NCBI GenBank assembly: GCA_039000515.1
Contig: JBCFYV010000100.1
Span: forward strand, 51,364,587-51,428,586
Direction of reading: 5' to 3'
Source of the DNA: Timema cristinae
Taxonomy: Eukaryota; Arthropoda; Insecta; Phasmatodea; Timematidae
Length of the DNA stretch: 64,000 nt
Numbering within the stretch: the first letter of the stretch is position 1; every line of letters begins with the position of its first letter. This document shows, one piece after another, positions 1-13,008 of the stretch. The position numbers were made by a program, and so were the translations under genes. A model generated the notes under the pieces. That model searched no databases. It was not told the DNA's origin and worked only from the letters and a program-made list of their open reading frames with translations.

Positions 1-940
1 TCTGAGCTAGTGATAGGTACAATCGAGTAGCTCGATTGTGTTGTGTAATCGGGAGTACTCGATTCTTCCAGGATTACTCGAGTAACTTTACTCGGACTCG
101 GACATTGTCATTCTTTTATTTTCTCTTTTCTTATCAGCTTAGTTAGAATCGACCTTATTAGCTAGACTGTTTACCATGCTATTTCCATTTAAAAGCCATA
201 TTCCCTTAGAGCTCATTTTTCATCAACAGTTTCTGATGCTACGCAAAAATGACCTTTTATGGTTTAAATGTTGCACATTCATTCTCAATACAAATTACTC
301 GCAGATGTAAGGTACACAATCGAAAAGCATGTTAACTAAGCGTATCACATTTCCGATTCTTCTTAAAAGTACTCGATGAATGTTACTTGATTTTTTTTAC
401 TCGGCACCTCGACAGTCTTATTTCTACAATCGCATATAACAAAACTAATTACTGTCTTTCTTAATTATTTTTATTATGATTTCTCCTTAGTAAGATAGTA
501 TTATTATTTATAAATTAAAACTAATTAGAGTAAGATACAAAATAAAACCATAAATCTGTTTTCACTTTTAAAAAGGTACAATTATTATCAATTTCTTTAA
601 CATGAATGTATAAAGAAAAGTTATTTTATTAAAAAGAGCACAAAACAATTTTTTTTTATGAGACACTTCTTAAAACGCGATAATTTCATAATGACTTGCA
701 TTCAACGTGAAACCTGAAAATAAGGGGATGGAGGTCTCTGTCAGTGTCGACTGACTACTACAAGAAGAGATTATTGACATGTTATTAGTTTCGGATCCCG
801 TTGTGAGACTCCCGAGTAATGTTGTCCAACCGGTTGCCGTGGGACGATTACAGTAGATGATTCGATAAACATTACTTGAGTAGTTTTACTTGATTCTTTT
901 TAAAAAGTAATTACTCGATTCTGCCCATTACTAGTTTGAG
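1..940. repeat. Non-coding stretch with repeated ACTCGA/TACTTGA motifs
   Basis: No coding sequence is visible. Short motifs of the form ATTACTCGA / TTTACTTGATTC recur near 20-105, 345-415 and 855-935, partly in opposite orientations. This resembles the subterminal motif repeats of a decayed DNA transposon, but no clear terminal inverted repeat or target duplication was found, so the class is unknown. Confidence 0.3.
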
Positions 941-1441
941 CTATGCCCATGAGAAATTTCAGCTCAATCTCTATAGTGGTTTAAGTGATAGAATTATTAT
1001 CTTAATTGTAACATATTGAAACAATGATAGAGTATAGTAGAAGATATATTATAGTTTGGGCACCTCTGATACCAAATAATATAGGAATATATCGAATTTA
1101 TCAGAAAGAAATAAGTCTAATACAGGCGTATACTAAATTCAATCGAATTGTAATTAGTATTACGAAGTTTACACGAGTTAAACATGCAAAACTGGTTTTT
1201 GTATCATAAATATTATCGTTAAGTAAAAAAAACTGTATTGGTAGTCGTCGTGTTATTCAACGCTATGTAACAATTAACTTTATGAAGTTAGCGGTTAGAA
1301 ATAATCTTGACTCGTACTTAAGGTGATATGCAAGGAAATGTGAGTTAGGACAGAGTTTTTGTAATTTTTATAGAAAAAATTTTTTTTTACAAAATAAATA
1401 AAATATTTCTCCAGCAGGAAAATAGATTTTAATTTGAATAA

Positions 1442-1567
1442 TATGGTGATATAAACAGTTGTTGAATATCTGTCATGAGTATAGCGGCATTCGATACAGA
1501 AAAAGTTGTGGTTAAATTCCAGGACACTATTGACAGATCATATTCATCAACTGTTGATATCACCGTG
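1442..1567. mobile_element. Short palindromic MITE (CAACAGTTGTTG family)
   Basis: Terminal inverted repeats of about 30 bp are built around GTGATATMAACAGTTG and GAATATCTGTCA. They face each other across a core containing TTCCAGGACAC. Related copies lie at 21897-22007, 40126-40266 and 50537-50677, with a half-copy near 59985-60040. There is no coding capacity. Confidence 0.7.
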
Positions 1568-2121
1568 TGAATAAAATTAAACTGTGTGTTTCTACTGAAG
1601 CAATATCTGATTTATTTTGACCAAACAAAGTTTTGATATAAAAATTGCTAAAAAAAAACTGGCCTTTTCTCACGTTCCTTATATCACCACCTTAAAATAC
1701 ATCTCGTGTTCTGTTGGTGACAAGTTATGAAACAAACATAAAAATCTAAGCTTGAAGAACTAAACAACATGTTTCAAACTAATAAGGCTTACTTAAAATA
1801 TGATTAATGTTTCTGATCATAACATATTAATATATCATATATTTATATTTTTTTTTTTTCACTGAAGATCTTACTTTCAAAGTCTTTACTTTGAGTTATT
1901 GAAATTAATGTTGTCAAATACATTCACTTTGATAATTTAATAAATTTTCCTTCTTTAAAATATAAACGTTAAGTAAATATTTATAGGTAACCCACTACAC
2001 ATACATGACTTTAGACATACACTACACCTCTAACACTCAAAGCCCAGGCCGAATATTCAAACGTATATATTGTGGTTAATAGTCCGAGATCTAAAACAAG
2101 GATCCTTCAGAGAAACTTCAC

Positions 2122-2284
2122 CTCTGGACAGTAGTACTGTTGCGGTACAGATGATAAGATGAACCTCGGCTGGGATGCCTCATTATGAACCTGAGATATG
2201 TACGACAGGCTTGTGAATAACTTGCCCGCCACGAACAGGAACGATAGATGGAAGAAAATCTTGCCTATCAAGTCTCCGTTGGAT
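2122..2284 (-). CDS. Gr exon E (TM6 and following loop)
   Basis: The acceptor TTTTTCTTCAG ends at 2285. One base completes the codon split with exon D. The frame reads through a hydrophobic TM6 segment ([11 protein letters not shown]) to the PQQYYCPEV loop typical of sugar receptors. A possible donor GTGAAG follows at 2121-2116. If it is not used, the frame stops at TGA 2109-2107, giving a receptor without TM7. Exon E is absent from both array copies of this region. Confidence 0.75.
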
Positions 2285-2894
2285 CTGAAGAAAAAAACAA
2301 CATAATTATGGATCTGGCAGGAGAGATATTATAGTATCTAGTTCAGAGTATTCTACTTTTAACCGCTCTGGTGGCACAGAACTTCGCCAAAGGTACATCT
2401 GTGGAGGTTGTCTACCCGCGATGAGATGGTGTGATGTTAGTTAATATGAGAAGATAGTAGTGAGGTGATCTCAAACCAAGCTTAAGAGTAATCTACCTAA
2501 ATATGATTACCGTTGTGATAATTCCCCTGTTAAGAAAAAATACCCATGGTACCAGTCGGGAACGAACCCTGGATGTCTTGGTTAGATAGAGAGGTGCACT
2601 GAACAGGCAAATGAACAAGTCCTAAGAAGAGTGGGTGAGATGAGAGCCATTTCGGATATGGTTCTTCGATACAGAGCAAACTGGATCGGACACATCCTTA
2701 GGAGGAACTGTTTTCTGTATGACGTCATAGAAGGAAAGGTTGAAGGAAAGAGGATCTTAGGAAGGAGGAGGAGGATTCAAATATTGGATGACTTGAAAGA
2801 AGTAGATCCTGTGATCTGAAGGAAGAGGCAGAGGAAAGAGTGCAATGGAGGTCTAGGTTCACTGTCAATATGGACCTGTCGTAAGACAGAACAC

Positions 2895-2929
<35 letters not shown>

Positions 2930-5900
2930 AAATCAAAATAATGCATGATATTGAGTTCACAACGTTTTCATTATTTGATGCGATTTCTGAGTTTACTGTA
3001 ACATCGAACCATTTGGTATAAGTCACTGAGACTAAATTGGCAATGCTAAACAAGTACTGCAACAGCTGGACTCCAATCAAATCCGGAGTATTCTGATCAT
3101 ATTAGGGGACACTATTATAGAACTAGTTGTCCCCGTGAACTAGTTTGGGGCACTATGTCTAGGAACAGCTTACAATAACGTCACATATGAATGTACATGC
3201 GTGGGCGTAAAGCCCATAGAAAAGGAGGTGTAAAATCTGTAAAATTCACCATCACTCATTTGTTAGCAATTTATCGTTTATTTTAAAGAAAGAAAAAGTT
3301 TAGTATAATTTTAAATATTATAAAATGGTTTATTGATAAAATAATGGATTAGTTACATTTGGTGGAATTTAATATAAGAATTGATTCATTAATATTCCGC
3401 AATGGAAAATGCGTTGTGTTCTAAGTTTAAAGTCAGTTTCGAATCTATTAGTTCGTGGCACTAAAGCCGCGTGCACTAGCGATGTAGTTACACTTGCCAA
3501 CGTTAGAATGTTGTTTCTATAAAACCTATCACTTTTCTATGATTCAATCAATATTATTGGACGACCATGAAGTGGGAAGTCTTACTGAAGTCCACCGTAA
3601 AGCTGGTAGCAGGCGAAGTACATGTTGTTTCCTATAGATATCAGCACAATCTTTGAGACGGCGCAGTTGAAAGTGACGACCATATCAGTGACAACAATGT
3701 AGTCTTCGTGTATCTTCCTCCAGAAATAGGCAGGCACAATCTGGAAACGGAATATTATTGAACGAAGGCGATACTCCATCTTGTGCAGAAACCTTTAAAT
3801 AAAAATATATCTAAAATTTTTAATTAAGATACGAGAATGTAACGTTTATTTAGGGACCCCCCACACGTTCATTCTTCAAATAATGGGTCAGTTTCACAGT
3901 CAAATTTAGTACGCCTCAAGTGCGGCGCTACACTAAGTACAAGACGACACCTACCTAAACTCGAATGGAATGGGCCGTTCTCGCATTGGAAACCGGCCCA
4001 TTCCATTCGAGTTTAGGTAGGTGTCGTCTTGTACTTAGTGTAGCGCCGCACTTGAGGCGTACTAAATTTGACTATGAAACTGGCTCTTCCATTAGTCACA
4101 GCTCCTGCATTCAAAGTGCAGTTAGTGCAACAACGTAGATGACAAGAAAAAATACCCACTTTGGTGTCCGCATGTTCTAAGGTTTCACTCTCGCAAAAGA
4201 ATATACTACCGAGTATCGGGAGATTGGTGTTCGAATCCCTATTGGATATAGTAAAGGAGGATGTTTTTTATACAAAATATTGTTTATCACAAAAATGCGG
4301 GTACACATCTCTTTTAACACATTAAAGTAATTAGTATGGAAGCTTATAACCCGAACCGAAGGTGAGACGAATTGGTAAGAGAAAAGAAGAAGAAGCCGGA
4401 CACGTGTGCCTTGAGTTGCGTGAGTACACAAGACTGAAGGGCTAATACTGGTGTGATCAGAAAACTTGAACCACTTGAGTATTTTCGTCAGTACGACCTT
4501 AAGACTATCAGTACTGTCCCTACATGGTCGGTATTACTGTCAGTACGACTATGAGTCAATCAGTACTGCCCTTACAGGTCGGTATTACTGTCAGTATGAG
4601 CGTGAGTCAATCAGTACTGCCCCTACACTGTCGGTATTACTGTTAGTACGACCTAATACTATCAGTACTGCCCCTACATGGTCGGTATTACTGTCAGTAC
4701 GACTATGAGTCAATAGACTGCCTTACAGGTCGGTATTACTGTCAGTATGAGCGTGAGTCATCAGTACTGCCCTACACTGTCGGTATTACTGTTAGTACAC
4801 TTAAGACTATCAGTACTGCTCCTACATGGTCGGTATTACTGTCAGTACGACCATGAGTCTATCAGTACTGCCCTACAGGTCGGTATTACTGTCAGTACGA
4901 CCGTGAGTACTGTCAGTACTTTTAAAGACCGACAATCTGACTTTTTTTGTAGTACTATGTCTTATTACCCGTTTGGGTTATACGCTTATGTACTACTACG
5001 CTAATGGTTTTAGGGATTAGGGAGGTTATATTAATAGAAAATGTGCCCGCATTTGCGTGAAGGGATAGTGGACATTTTTGGGGGGGAAACCCACTATCAG
5101 TACACCTGACCGAGAATCGAACTCCCCTATATTGTCGTAATAGGCAGTATAATGCACTGAACGATCAACGCCTTAGACAATTAGGCCACCTAATTGGGTT
5201 GGCACTCTGGCTGATTGTGAGGATGCCCTATATGAGCATTATAAGTCTGACAGTCTTAAGAGTGTCGTAGGCCCTGCTGAAAGTAATTCACTGGGGTCCC
5301 ATAAACACCCATTCAATCGCTGCTATCTCGTTATCCTGAGAAACTGATTATTTTTATGTTTCAATTATTAAAGAAAATGAGCTTTTACCTCTGCAATTCA
5401 AATTTCTGTTTCCTTTTTTTTTTATTTCCTTGATTATAGAGATGGTCAAGGGTAGTTAGAAAAACCATTACTGAAAAGTACACAAGTACCTGACACATGA
5501 GCATAGTTACGTAATAATAGTAATAATATATAATAATAATAATAATATCTCGAAGACTCCTTTCAATTATATAATTTTAGATTTTTTTTAAACTTTTTTT
5601 ATAGGTGATTCTAAACTTATAATCAACATTAATCAGTTGGTGATGAATTCGCCCTTGAATCGTAGTGTCCCTGAACAAATAACTACTTACCCACTTCAGT
5701 GACAGCGTGGTCTAACGCGCTATTCTTGTGTTGTACTATACTATCGAAGACAGGTAGATCGGGATCCAATCCCGGTCGGGTGTACTAAGAGCAATTTTCC
5801 CTAAATTGTTTTCCACTTTACTTCCACGTGAATTTGGGTGTATTTACTCTCAACTAAACCTTCCTAATTCCTAAACCATTAGAGTAACTAGTACGTATGT

Positions 5901-8900
5901 GTATAACCCGAATGGGTAGTAAGACGCGTTGCTGAGAAAACTAGCTACTTGAAGTACCCATGCGTAAAGATGGTGGTGTACTCCAATATCGTGTAACTCC
6001 CATCTCGTGTAACTCCAATATCGTGTAACTCCAATATCGTGTAAACTCCCATCTCGTGTAACTCCCATCTCGTGACGCGATGCGTGTCTGTTTAGTTCCC
6101 TCCATTCTGACCGAGTATACAAGTCCTTGGCGACCCACTATGAGCTATGGGGTGGGTTTTTATGCTTATTTTCCCACCCCCAACCTATGGATAGCAGCAT
6201 TCAGCCCGCCAGGGCGCCATTGTCATTCATTGTGAGTTTTTATTTTACGTCCTATGTCGTGTCCGTTTCCGAGAGCCCTTCGGGGCTGGTGTTAACTGTC
6301 TGTCCTTTATGTTTCTCATGTTTTATTAATGTTATACTTATATATGTGTTACAAAAATTGATAATAAACTCTAACAAACAAACAAACAACAAGTCCTTGT
6401 GTAGGATTCTAGCAGTATTCGTGTGGATAGTAATGAGTAGTGACGAGGAAGGTTTTTTTTTTTTTGTTGCTGCGGTGGTGGAGTCACAGGAGGAGGATAA
6501 AGCACGAAAACGGAAAATGTGGGTTCACAGAACTACCTTCGGTTAACACCATCACCTTTACCCCAGATGTGCATCCGTTTACTGGACTGATGTTCGAAAA
6601 ATTCAAAACTGATGGACACCTTTTGACTGGATTGCTGATGTAATGTCTGTTCACGGTAGGAATTGACTTCTGAAAGGCCTTTTTCCCTACCATAAATCTA
6701 TTATATAGTAGGATATTGGTAGGAAAAAAGACCTTTCAGAGAGTAATTCCTACCGTGAATGGAATCTAGATAACGTCTCACGTGGTTGACTACAAACCCT
6801 TCCGAGGGTATTCTAAGATTCCAGAAATCTATGCATTTGGATCTCCTCTTCCGTCCATTGGACCGGTGGAGCGTAGCGTTGAGGCGTCGTCCTCAACAAA
6901 TCCCAGACTTTTTTTCCAGAGCGGTTCTGATCAACTCCTATCTGCTTCACCCCACCGACCTATTGGATGCTCAGTTTTGTACAACCATCACAGCTCACGA
7001 CTTTTCTGCGAGGACTTACCTTTCCTCTCACCGTCTCCAATCTGCGGTTGACCTGCTTGAATCTCTCCGTCAGTGACATGCAGCACAGTATCAAGAACAC
7101 GTCAGAGACCACCATGTTGAGAGTCCCCAAGAGGTCCACGACTAAGATGATCACCCCCACGCAGTCGCTGTACTCGATGAAGTGATAAACAAAGCCGTAT
7201 GTGGTCTCGCTGAAGCCTCGAATCAGGCCTAAAGGTGTGTTGGGATAAGTGTCGGGCACTTGGAGGAACGAGAACACTATCCAGAAAGCGTACTCCACTG
7301 TTGTCGAAACAAGGACTGTATTTTATTGGGATGAAGGGGGAGGGTACGCGTGATAAAAGACCGTACTTTTGCAGTGGTCATTGTCAAAAAAACAAACATG
7401 TTTTGGCCAAATTATTATTATTATTATTATTATTATTAGCACCTCGTCTTACTACCCGTTCGGTTATACGCACTTACGCTAATGTGTAATGGTAGGGTGA
7501 TTGTGAAATGAAATGAAGGACCTACAGTTTAACGTGGAATCCGAACCACGGTGGAGGCCTGGCATTCCCCACATTCACAAGATGTCTTGTCAGAGGTGAA
7601 GGAAGGGTTTGGTAATCAGATAAATCTGTGTTTTGGCCAAAATAAATCAAACATTGCTTTAGTAGATACGCTTAGTTTAATTTTTCTGCGCATTCTAATC
7701 TCAACAGTCCTTGAATATATGTCATTACCATACTGGAACTCGACGAAAGCCTTTTCTCTTAGTTTATAAAGATCATCATCAAATTTCACTATATCACAAA
7801 CTGTTGGCATTAACATGTGTAGAAATTTAAACTAAACCTATTTACTGAAATAATGTTTGATTCGTTTTTTTTTGGCATAATTGCAAAAACATGCACTTTA
7901 TTCACGTTCCCTTACATACTACCTTAATACAACATATTAGTAGGAGGGAGAAGTGCTCTTGAAGTGTAAAGAAGTGTTGTATAGGGCGTACTTTGTTCCC
8001 ATTGTCACACATGCAACAGAAACATGGACATTGAATGTAAGAGAAACTAGGAAAGTGGAGGTCATCACCAGGAGAAACAGGATTAGGAATCAAGTTATCC
8101 GGAAAAGAGTAGGAGTACAGGGAGTACATCAGATAGTAGAGGAAGCAAGAGTAGGATGGTATGGGCATGCATTGAGGACGGAGAAGGAGAGGATGCTGAA
8201 TAAAATTATGGAAATGAGGTATGTAGGAAAGAGACAGCAAGGGAGTCCAAGAAAGAGATGGGAGGAGCAGATAATAGAAATTGTGCAAGTGATAGTAGAA
8301 GAATGGAAGCAATTAAAGGAGGAAGAACGGTGGAAGGATAGTGGAAGGTGGAGGCATTTTATTAAATTGACCCGGACACAGGCTGAGAACAGTTGTTGAT
8401 GATGATGATGAGAAATTATGAGCTCGATGTCCTTTAATATCGTAACAAATTAATTATCTTATCGTTGATTCTACAGTGCACCTTCTTTGGAATTACGTGA
8501 CAGAAAGTGTATTAAATTGTATAATTATGACGGTGTGATTATTTTTTTTACCGCTCTCATATTTTATAATATTGAACCTTTTTAAAACGTTAGTTTCAGT
8601 AAAGTGTAATGTTGCCAGGGTAAGCAGAGACTACTTAAAATGTTTCGGTAATATATTCTCGCACAATCGGTCCCCCATTTGACCAACCACACATAGGCTA
8701 TGCTCTCGTGTCAACTGTATTTCTGAGTGTCTTACTGACTGATGAAAACGTTAAAGTTTAAAATACATCTGCTTACCCTGACAACACTGCATGACACGAC
8801 ACTGGATAGTTAATTGTTTTTCCTACACTCTCACTCGCATGTGTGTTCTCAACAACATATTTTATATTCCTTCCTTTATTTTATCTTTCTTTCTTCATTA

Positions 8901-11900
8901 ATTTTAAGTTTTTATTTGTGTTTATGAAGCAAATATAGATGTCTATATCTATGACTCGATTTACATTTTGTTCTATATAGACGGAGACAGCAATTTTTCT
9001 GTTTATAACACTAGTGATTTTTATTTTTTAGCCCAAGCCAAAAGTGTTTTATTCATAGAAGATGTCAACAACTGCTTTTTAATTGGCTTTCTATCCTTCA
9101 GCCGTATTGTTGACAAACCAATGTCAATACCAGTAGTTAAGAAATCTCCTTGAAGGTCCTTCCTTACTTGTCTTCTGTGTGTGAATTTTACTATTTCTTA
9201 GTAGAATGTTTTCATCTCTTTGAGTTGTTTATCGTTTTCTCACACATTTTTCTTTTCTGTTTGAAGACAACGACCTTGAATCTTTTATGTGAATTGATTA
9301 TTCTGGAAACACTAGATTTTCTTACACCAACAGCAGAGGCAATATATCTCAAAGACATAAAAGTGTATTCTTCAAGAGCAACCATCTTTGCTCTCTCTCT
9401 CTCTCTATTGTTTTGAGGAGAGTAATATTCATTTTCACCCACACAATCAAATACTAACAATATAAGAGCACAAAACACCATACACACATTACAAACTTCA
9501 GCACTCAATTGTAAGTAAACTTGTTTCACTTGTATAGAAAGAGTCCAATCAGGTTTATGTTGTTTATGGTCAGCCTCCAAAACTATCTGAAATCAGTTAA
9601 AACTGGATTAAATCAACAACATTTGGTAAAATGACAATTTAATGAAAATGAAAACGTGTTCCAATTAATTTACACACCCCTGTACGAAGCAAAATTACAT
9701 TGTTTATATTTAGACGCAAACGACAGGGTTTTTTTTTAAAATGCAAATGCTAATTTTTATATTTATAACAAATATAATAATTTTTGTTTTCGACACAAGC
9801 ATTGATTTTTGTGTTTATGACACAAATTACCGTTTTATTTTATTTTCGGCTTCTTCAAACGCAAATAACAATGAGGCTTTGTTATGTAATTCGTAAACAA
9901 AAGTTTTTTTTATATATAAAAACATGACTTATAAACTTTCTTAATTTTTGAGTGCAGCCAGCCACACCCCGATTCCCCCTCTACCCCCCCTTTTTTTTTA
10001 CAACCGCCATGGTCGAGGAAGTTTTCAACAAGAAGAGGTTACTGCTGACCAGAAAAATGAGTTGAGGAAGAATCTGATGAAATGCAATATTTGTAACATC
10101 GCATTGTATGGGACAGGAACTTGGACTCTCAGGAAGATGGAAGATCACGTGGACAGACACGGTGACAAATAAACAAGTTCAAAGAAGAGGGGTGAGAAGA
10201 GAACCATTTTTGATGTGATTCTTTGGTACAAAGCAAACTGTATCGGACACATCCTTAGGAGGAACTGTCTTCAGCACGTCATAGAAGGAAAGGACGAGGG
10301 AAAGAGGAGTTAGGAAGGAGTATTCTAATATTAGATGACTAGAAGGAAATAAGAAAATTCTAGTAGAGGACAGGACGCATTGGCGGTCTAAGGTCACTGA
10401 CAAAAGGAATTGACTTGTCTTAAGACATAAACACTAATAATAACAATAATAATATATATATTAATTGTATCTATTTCTTACTTTATAATACTTAGTTAAG
10501 AAAAATTGTAGCAGTTTCTTGACTATTCTACAACAGTTTGGCTGAATAATTTCCACTGAGCTCTGCTTCAGTAGTCACATGGTCTAAGGAATCACTCTCG
10601 CAATAGACTAAGATCAACCGATAACGGAGAGATCAGGGTTCGAATCTCAGTCGGGTCTATTGAGGGGGTATTTTATAAATAGTTTTAACTTCCCCTTTAT
10701 GCAAATGCGGGTACACTTCCTCAAAATTCAGGTATATTTGAACAGAACCTCGATTTATTTTGTAAAAAAATAAATAAAGGGCTAGTAAGGAAATAGGTTT
10801 AGAAGTGAACGCTAAAGAAACTAAATATATTATCAAACAAAGAACACGAATTATGGACGATATTTTATAAATACTTCGAGCGACATATCATTTTGACGGG
10901 GTTAATGAGTTTAAGCCATTTTAACTAGCAATAAGATTGGAAATTAGGAAAATAATACAGTTGGGAAATACGTGCTATTACTCGGCCAGTAAGTTGTTGA
11001 CATCTAACCTGCTTTTAAGAAATGTAAAACAAAGAATTTACAACACAATAATTTTTACTGGTTGTTATTCGTTCGTGTGAACCGTTGTATTTTACTTTAC
11101 ACAATGAAAACATATTCGGAGTGTTTATAAAGATGATGCTTTGAAGGATATTTGCTCCAAAATGTGATGAGGCTACATAGTGATGAGTTACATACCCTGT
11201 ATTCATCACAAGACATTGTTAGGACAATCAAGTCTCGTAGATTACGGTGAGCACAGCAGATGGGAGAATAACATATAAATGGACCATAAGGTGTTATGAG
11301 GTGGACTGAATATAACTAACGCAAGATAGGGATAGGTAGTAATGAGGTGGAGTGGATAGAACTAACTCAAGATAGGGATAGGTAGTAATGAGGTGGAGTG
11401 GATAGAACTAACGCAAGATAGGGATAGGTAGTAATGAGGTGGAGTGGATAGAACTAACTCAAGATAGGGATAGGTAGTAATAAGGTGGAGTGGATAGAAC
11501 TAACGCAAGATAGGGATAGGTAGTAATGAGGTGGAGTTGATAGAACTAACTCAAGATAGGGATAGGTAGTAATGAGGTGGAGTGGATAGAACTAACTCAA
11601 GATAGGGATAGGTAGTAATAAGGTGGAGTGGATAGAACTAACGCAAGATAGGGATAGGTAGTAATAAGGTGGAGTTGATAGAACTAACTCAAGATAGGGA
11701 TAGGTAGTAATGAGGTGGAGTGGATAGAACTAACTCAAGATAGGGATAGGTAGTAATGAGGTGGAGTGGATAGAACTAACTCAAGATAGGGATAGGTAGT
11801 AATGAGGTGGAGTGGATAGAACTAACTCAAGATAGGGATAGGTATTAATGAGGTGGAGTGGATAGAACTAACTCAAGATAGGGATAGGTAGTAATAAGGT

Positions 11901-12967
11901 GGAGTGGATAGAACTAACGCAAGATAGGGATAGGTAGTAATAAGGTGGAGTGGATAGAACTAACTCAAGATAGGGATAGGTAGTAATGAGGTGGAGTGGA
12001 TAGAACTAACTCAAGATAGGGATAGGTAGTAATGAGGTGGAGTTGATAGAACTAACTCAAGATAGGGATAGGTAGTAATGAGGTGGAGTGGATAGAACTA
12101 ACTCAAGATAGGGATAGGTAGTAATGAGGTAGAGTTGATAGAACTAACTCAAGATAGGGATAGGTAGTAGTGAGGTGGATGAATATAACTAACGCAAGAT
12201 AGGGATAGGTAGTAATAGGTAGGAGTGGATAGAACTAACTCAAGATAGGGATAGGTAGTAATGAGGTGGAGTGGATAGAACTAACTCAAGATAGGGATAG
12301 GTATTAATAAGGTGGAGTGGATAGAACTAACTCAAGATAGGGATAGGTAGTAATAGGTAGAGTGGATAGAACTAACTCAAGATAGGGATAGGTAGTAATG
12401 AGGTGGAGTGGATAGAACTAACTCAAGATAGGGATAGGTAGTAATGAGGTGGAGTGGATAGAACTAACTCAAGATAGGGATAGGTATAATGAGGTGGAGT
12501 GGATAGAACTAACTCAAGAGGAGGTGGACTGGCTGGACCTAGCTTAATATAGAGGTCGGTGGCGTGCTTTTGTGGAAATGAAATTTCTACTCCCTAATTC
12601 TAGAATAGAGCAATTAACAAGGACAATGTGATTTACCATCACCAATAAAACATGTCTTCAAAACTTTCAAGTTTAACTAGCTTTTATAAAAACCAGAAAC
12701 ACACAACTAAAAAAAAGAAAATCTGCTAAGCGACCTTGAAATTGGATTCTTAATTATGGTTTTTGAATGGTAAGGTTTTCACCAAAAAGTTTGACCTTAC
12801 AGATTTAAATTATAAGATAGTGGTTCATATATCTACCACAGCTTTTGTGTATTTTGTATCTTACTGCCCATACAGGCTATTCGCATATATACACAAATGG
12901 GACGAGGAAGAGAAAGGATATTAAAAAGTGCACTCGCATTTGCATCCACAGGCTAGAAACGGTAATG

Positions 12968-13008
<41 letters not shown>

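Larger units (their letters stand above)
945..4935 (-). repeat. Inverted partial copy of the P450-array unit
   Basis: Read on the minus strand, this stretch is collinear with 38.3-40.9 kb and 48.6-51.3 kb. It carries the same 51-bp repeat, SINE, Gr exon D, intron sequence, CAACAGTTGTTG-type MITE and AT-rich flank. Compared with those copies it holds extra DNA: a block with Gr exon E plus a LINE fragment (about 1985-2850) and a block with a hairpin (about 3740-4185). The array copies therefore look like deletion derivatives of this locus, although the reverse (insertions here) cannot be excluded for the LINE and hairpin. Confidence 0.8.

Noticed and set aside
1024..1209. 61-codon open frame at the left
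   Set aside because: The sequence is AT-rich spacer shared with the array units, where the frame is not kept on the matching strand, and it has no protein features.
2970..3080. Short open frame as a possible further Gr exon, shared by three copies
   Set aside because: The translated sequence has no transmembrane or receptor motif, it lies between exons D and E whose phases already match, and the copies are simply duplicated.
6782..7185. Plus-strand frames of 72-96 codons
   Set aside because: They overlap Gr exon C, which has splice sites and family motifs on the minus strand; the plus frames are shadows.
11290..12518. Resemblance of the repeated TAGGGATAGG block to a homing endonuclease site
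   Set aside because: Only the first 9 or so bases agree with the known I-SceI site, and no endonuclease gene is present. It is a chance match in a minisatellite.
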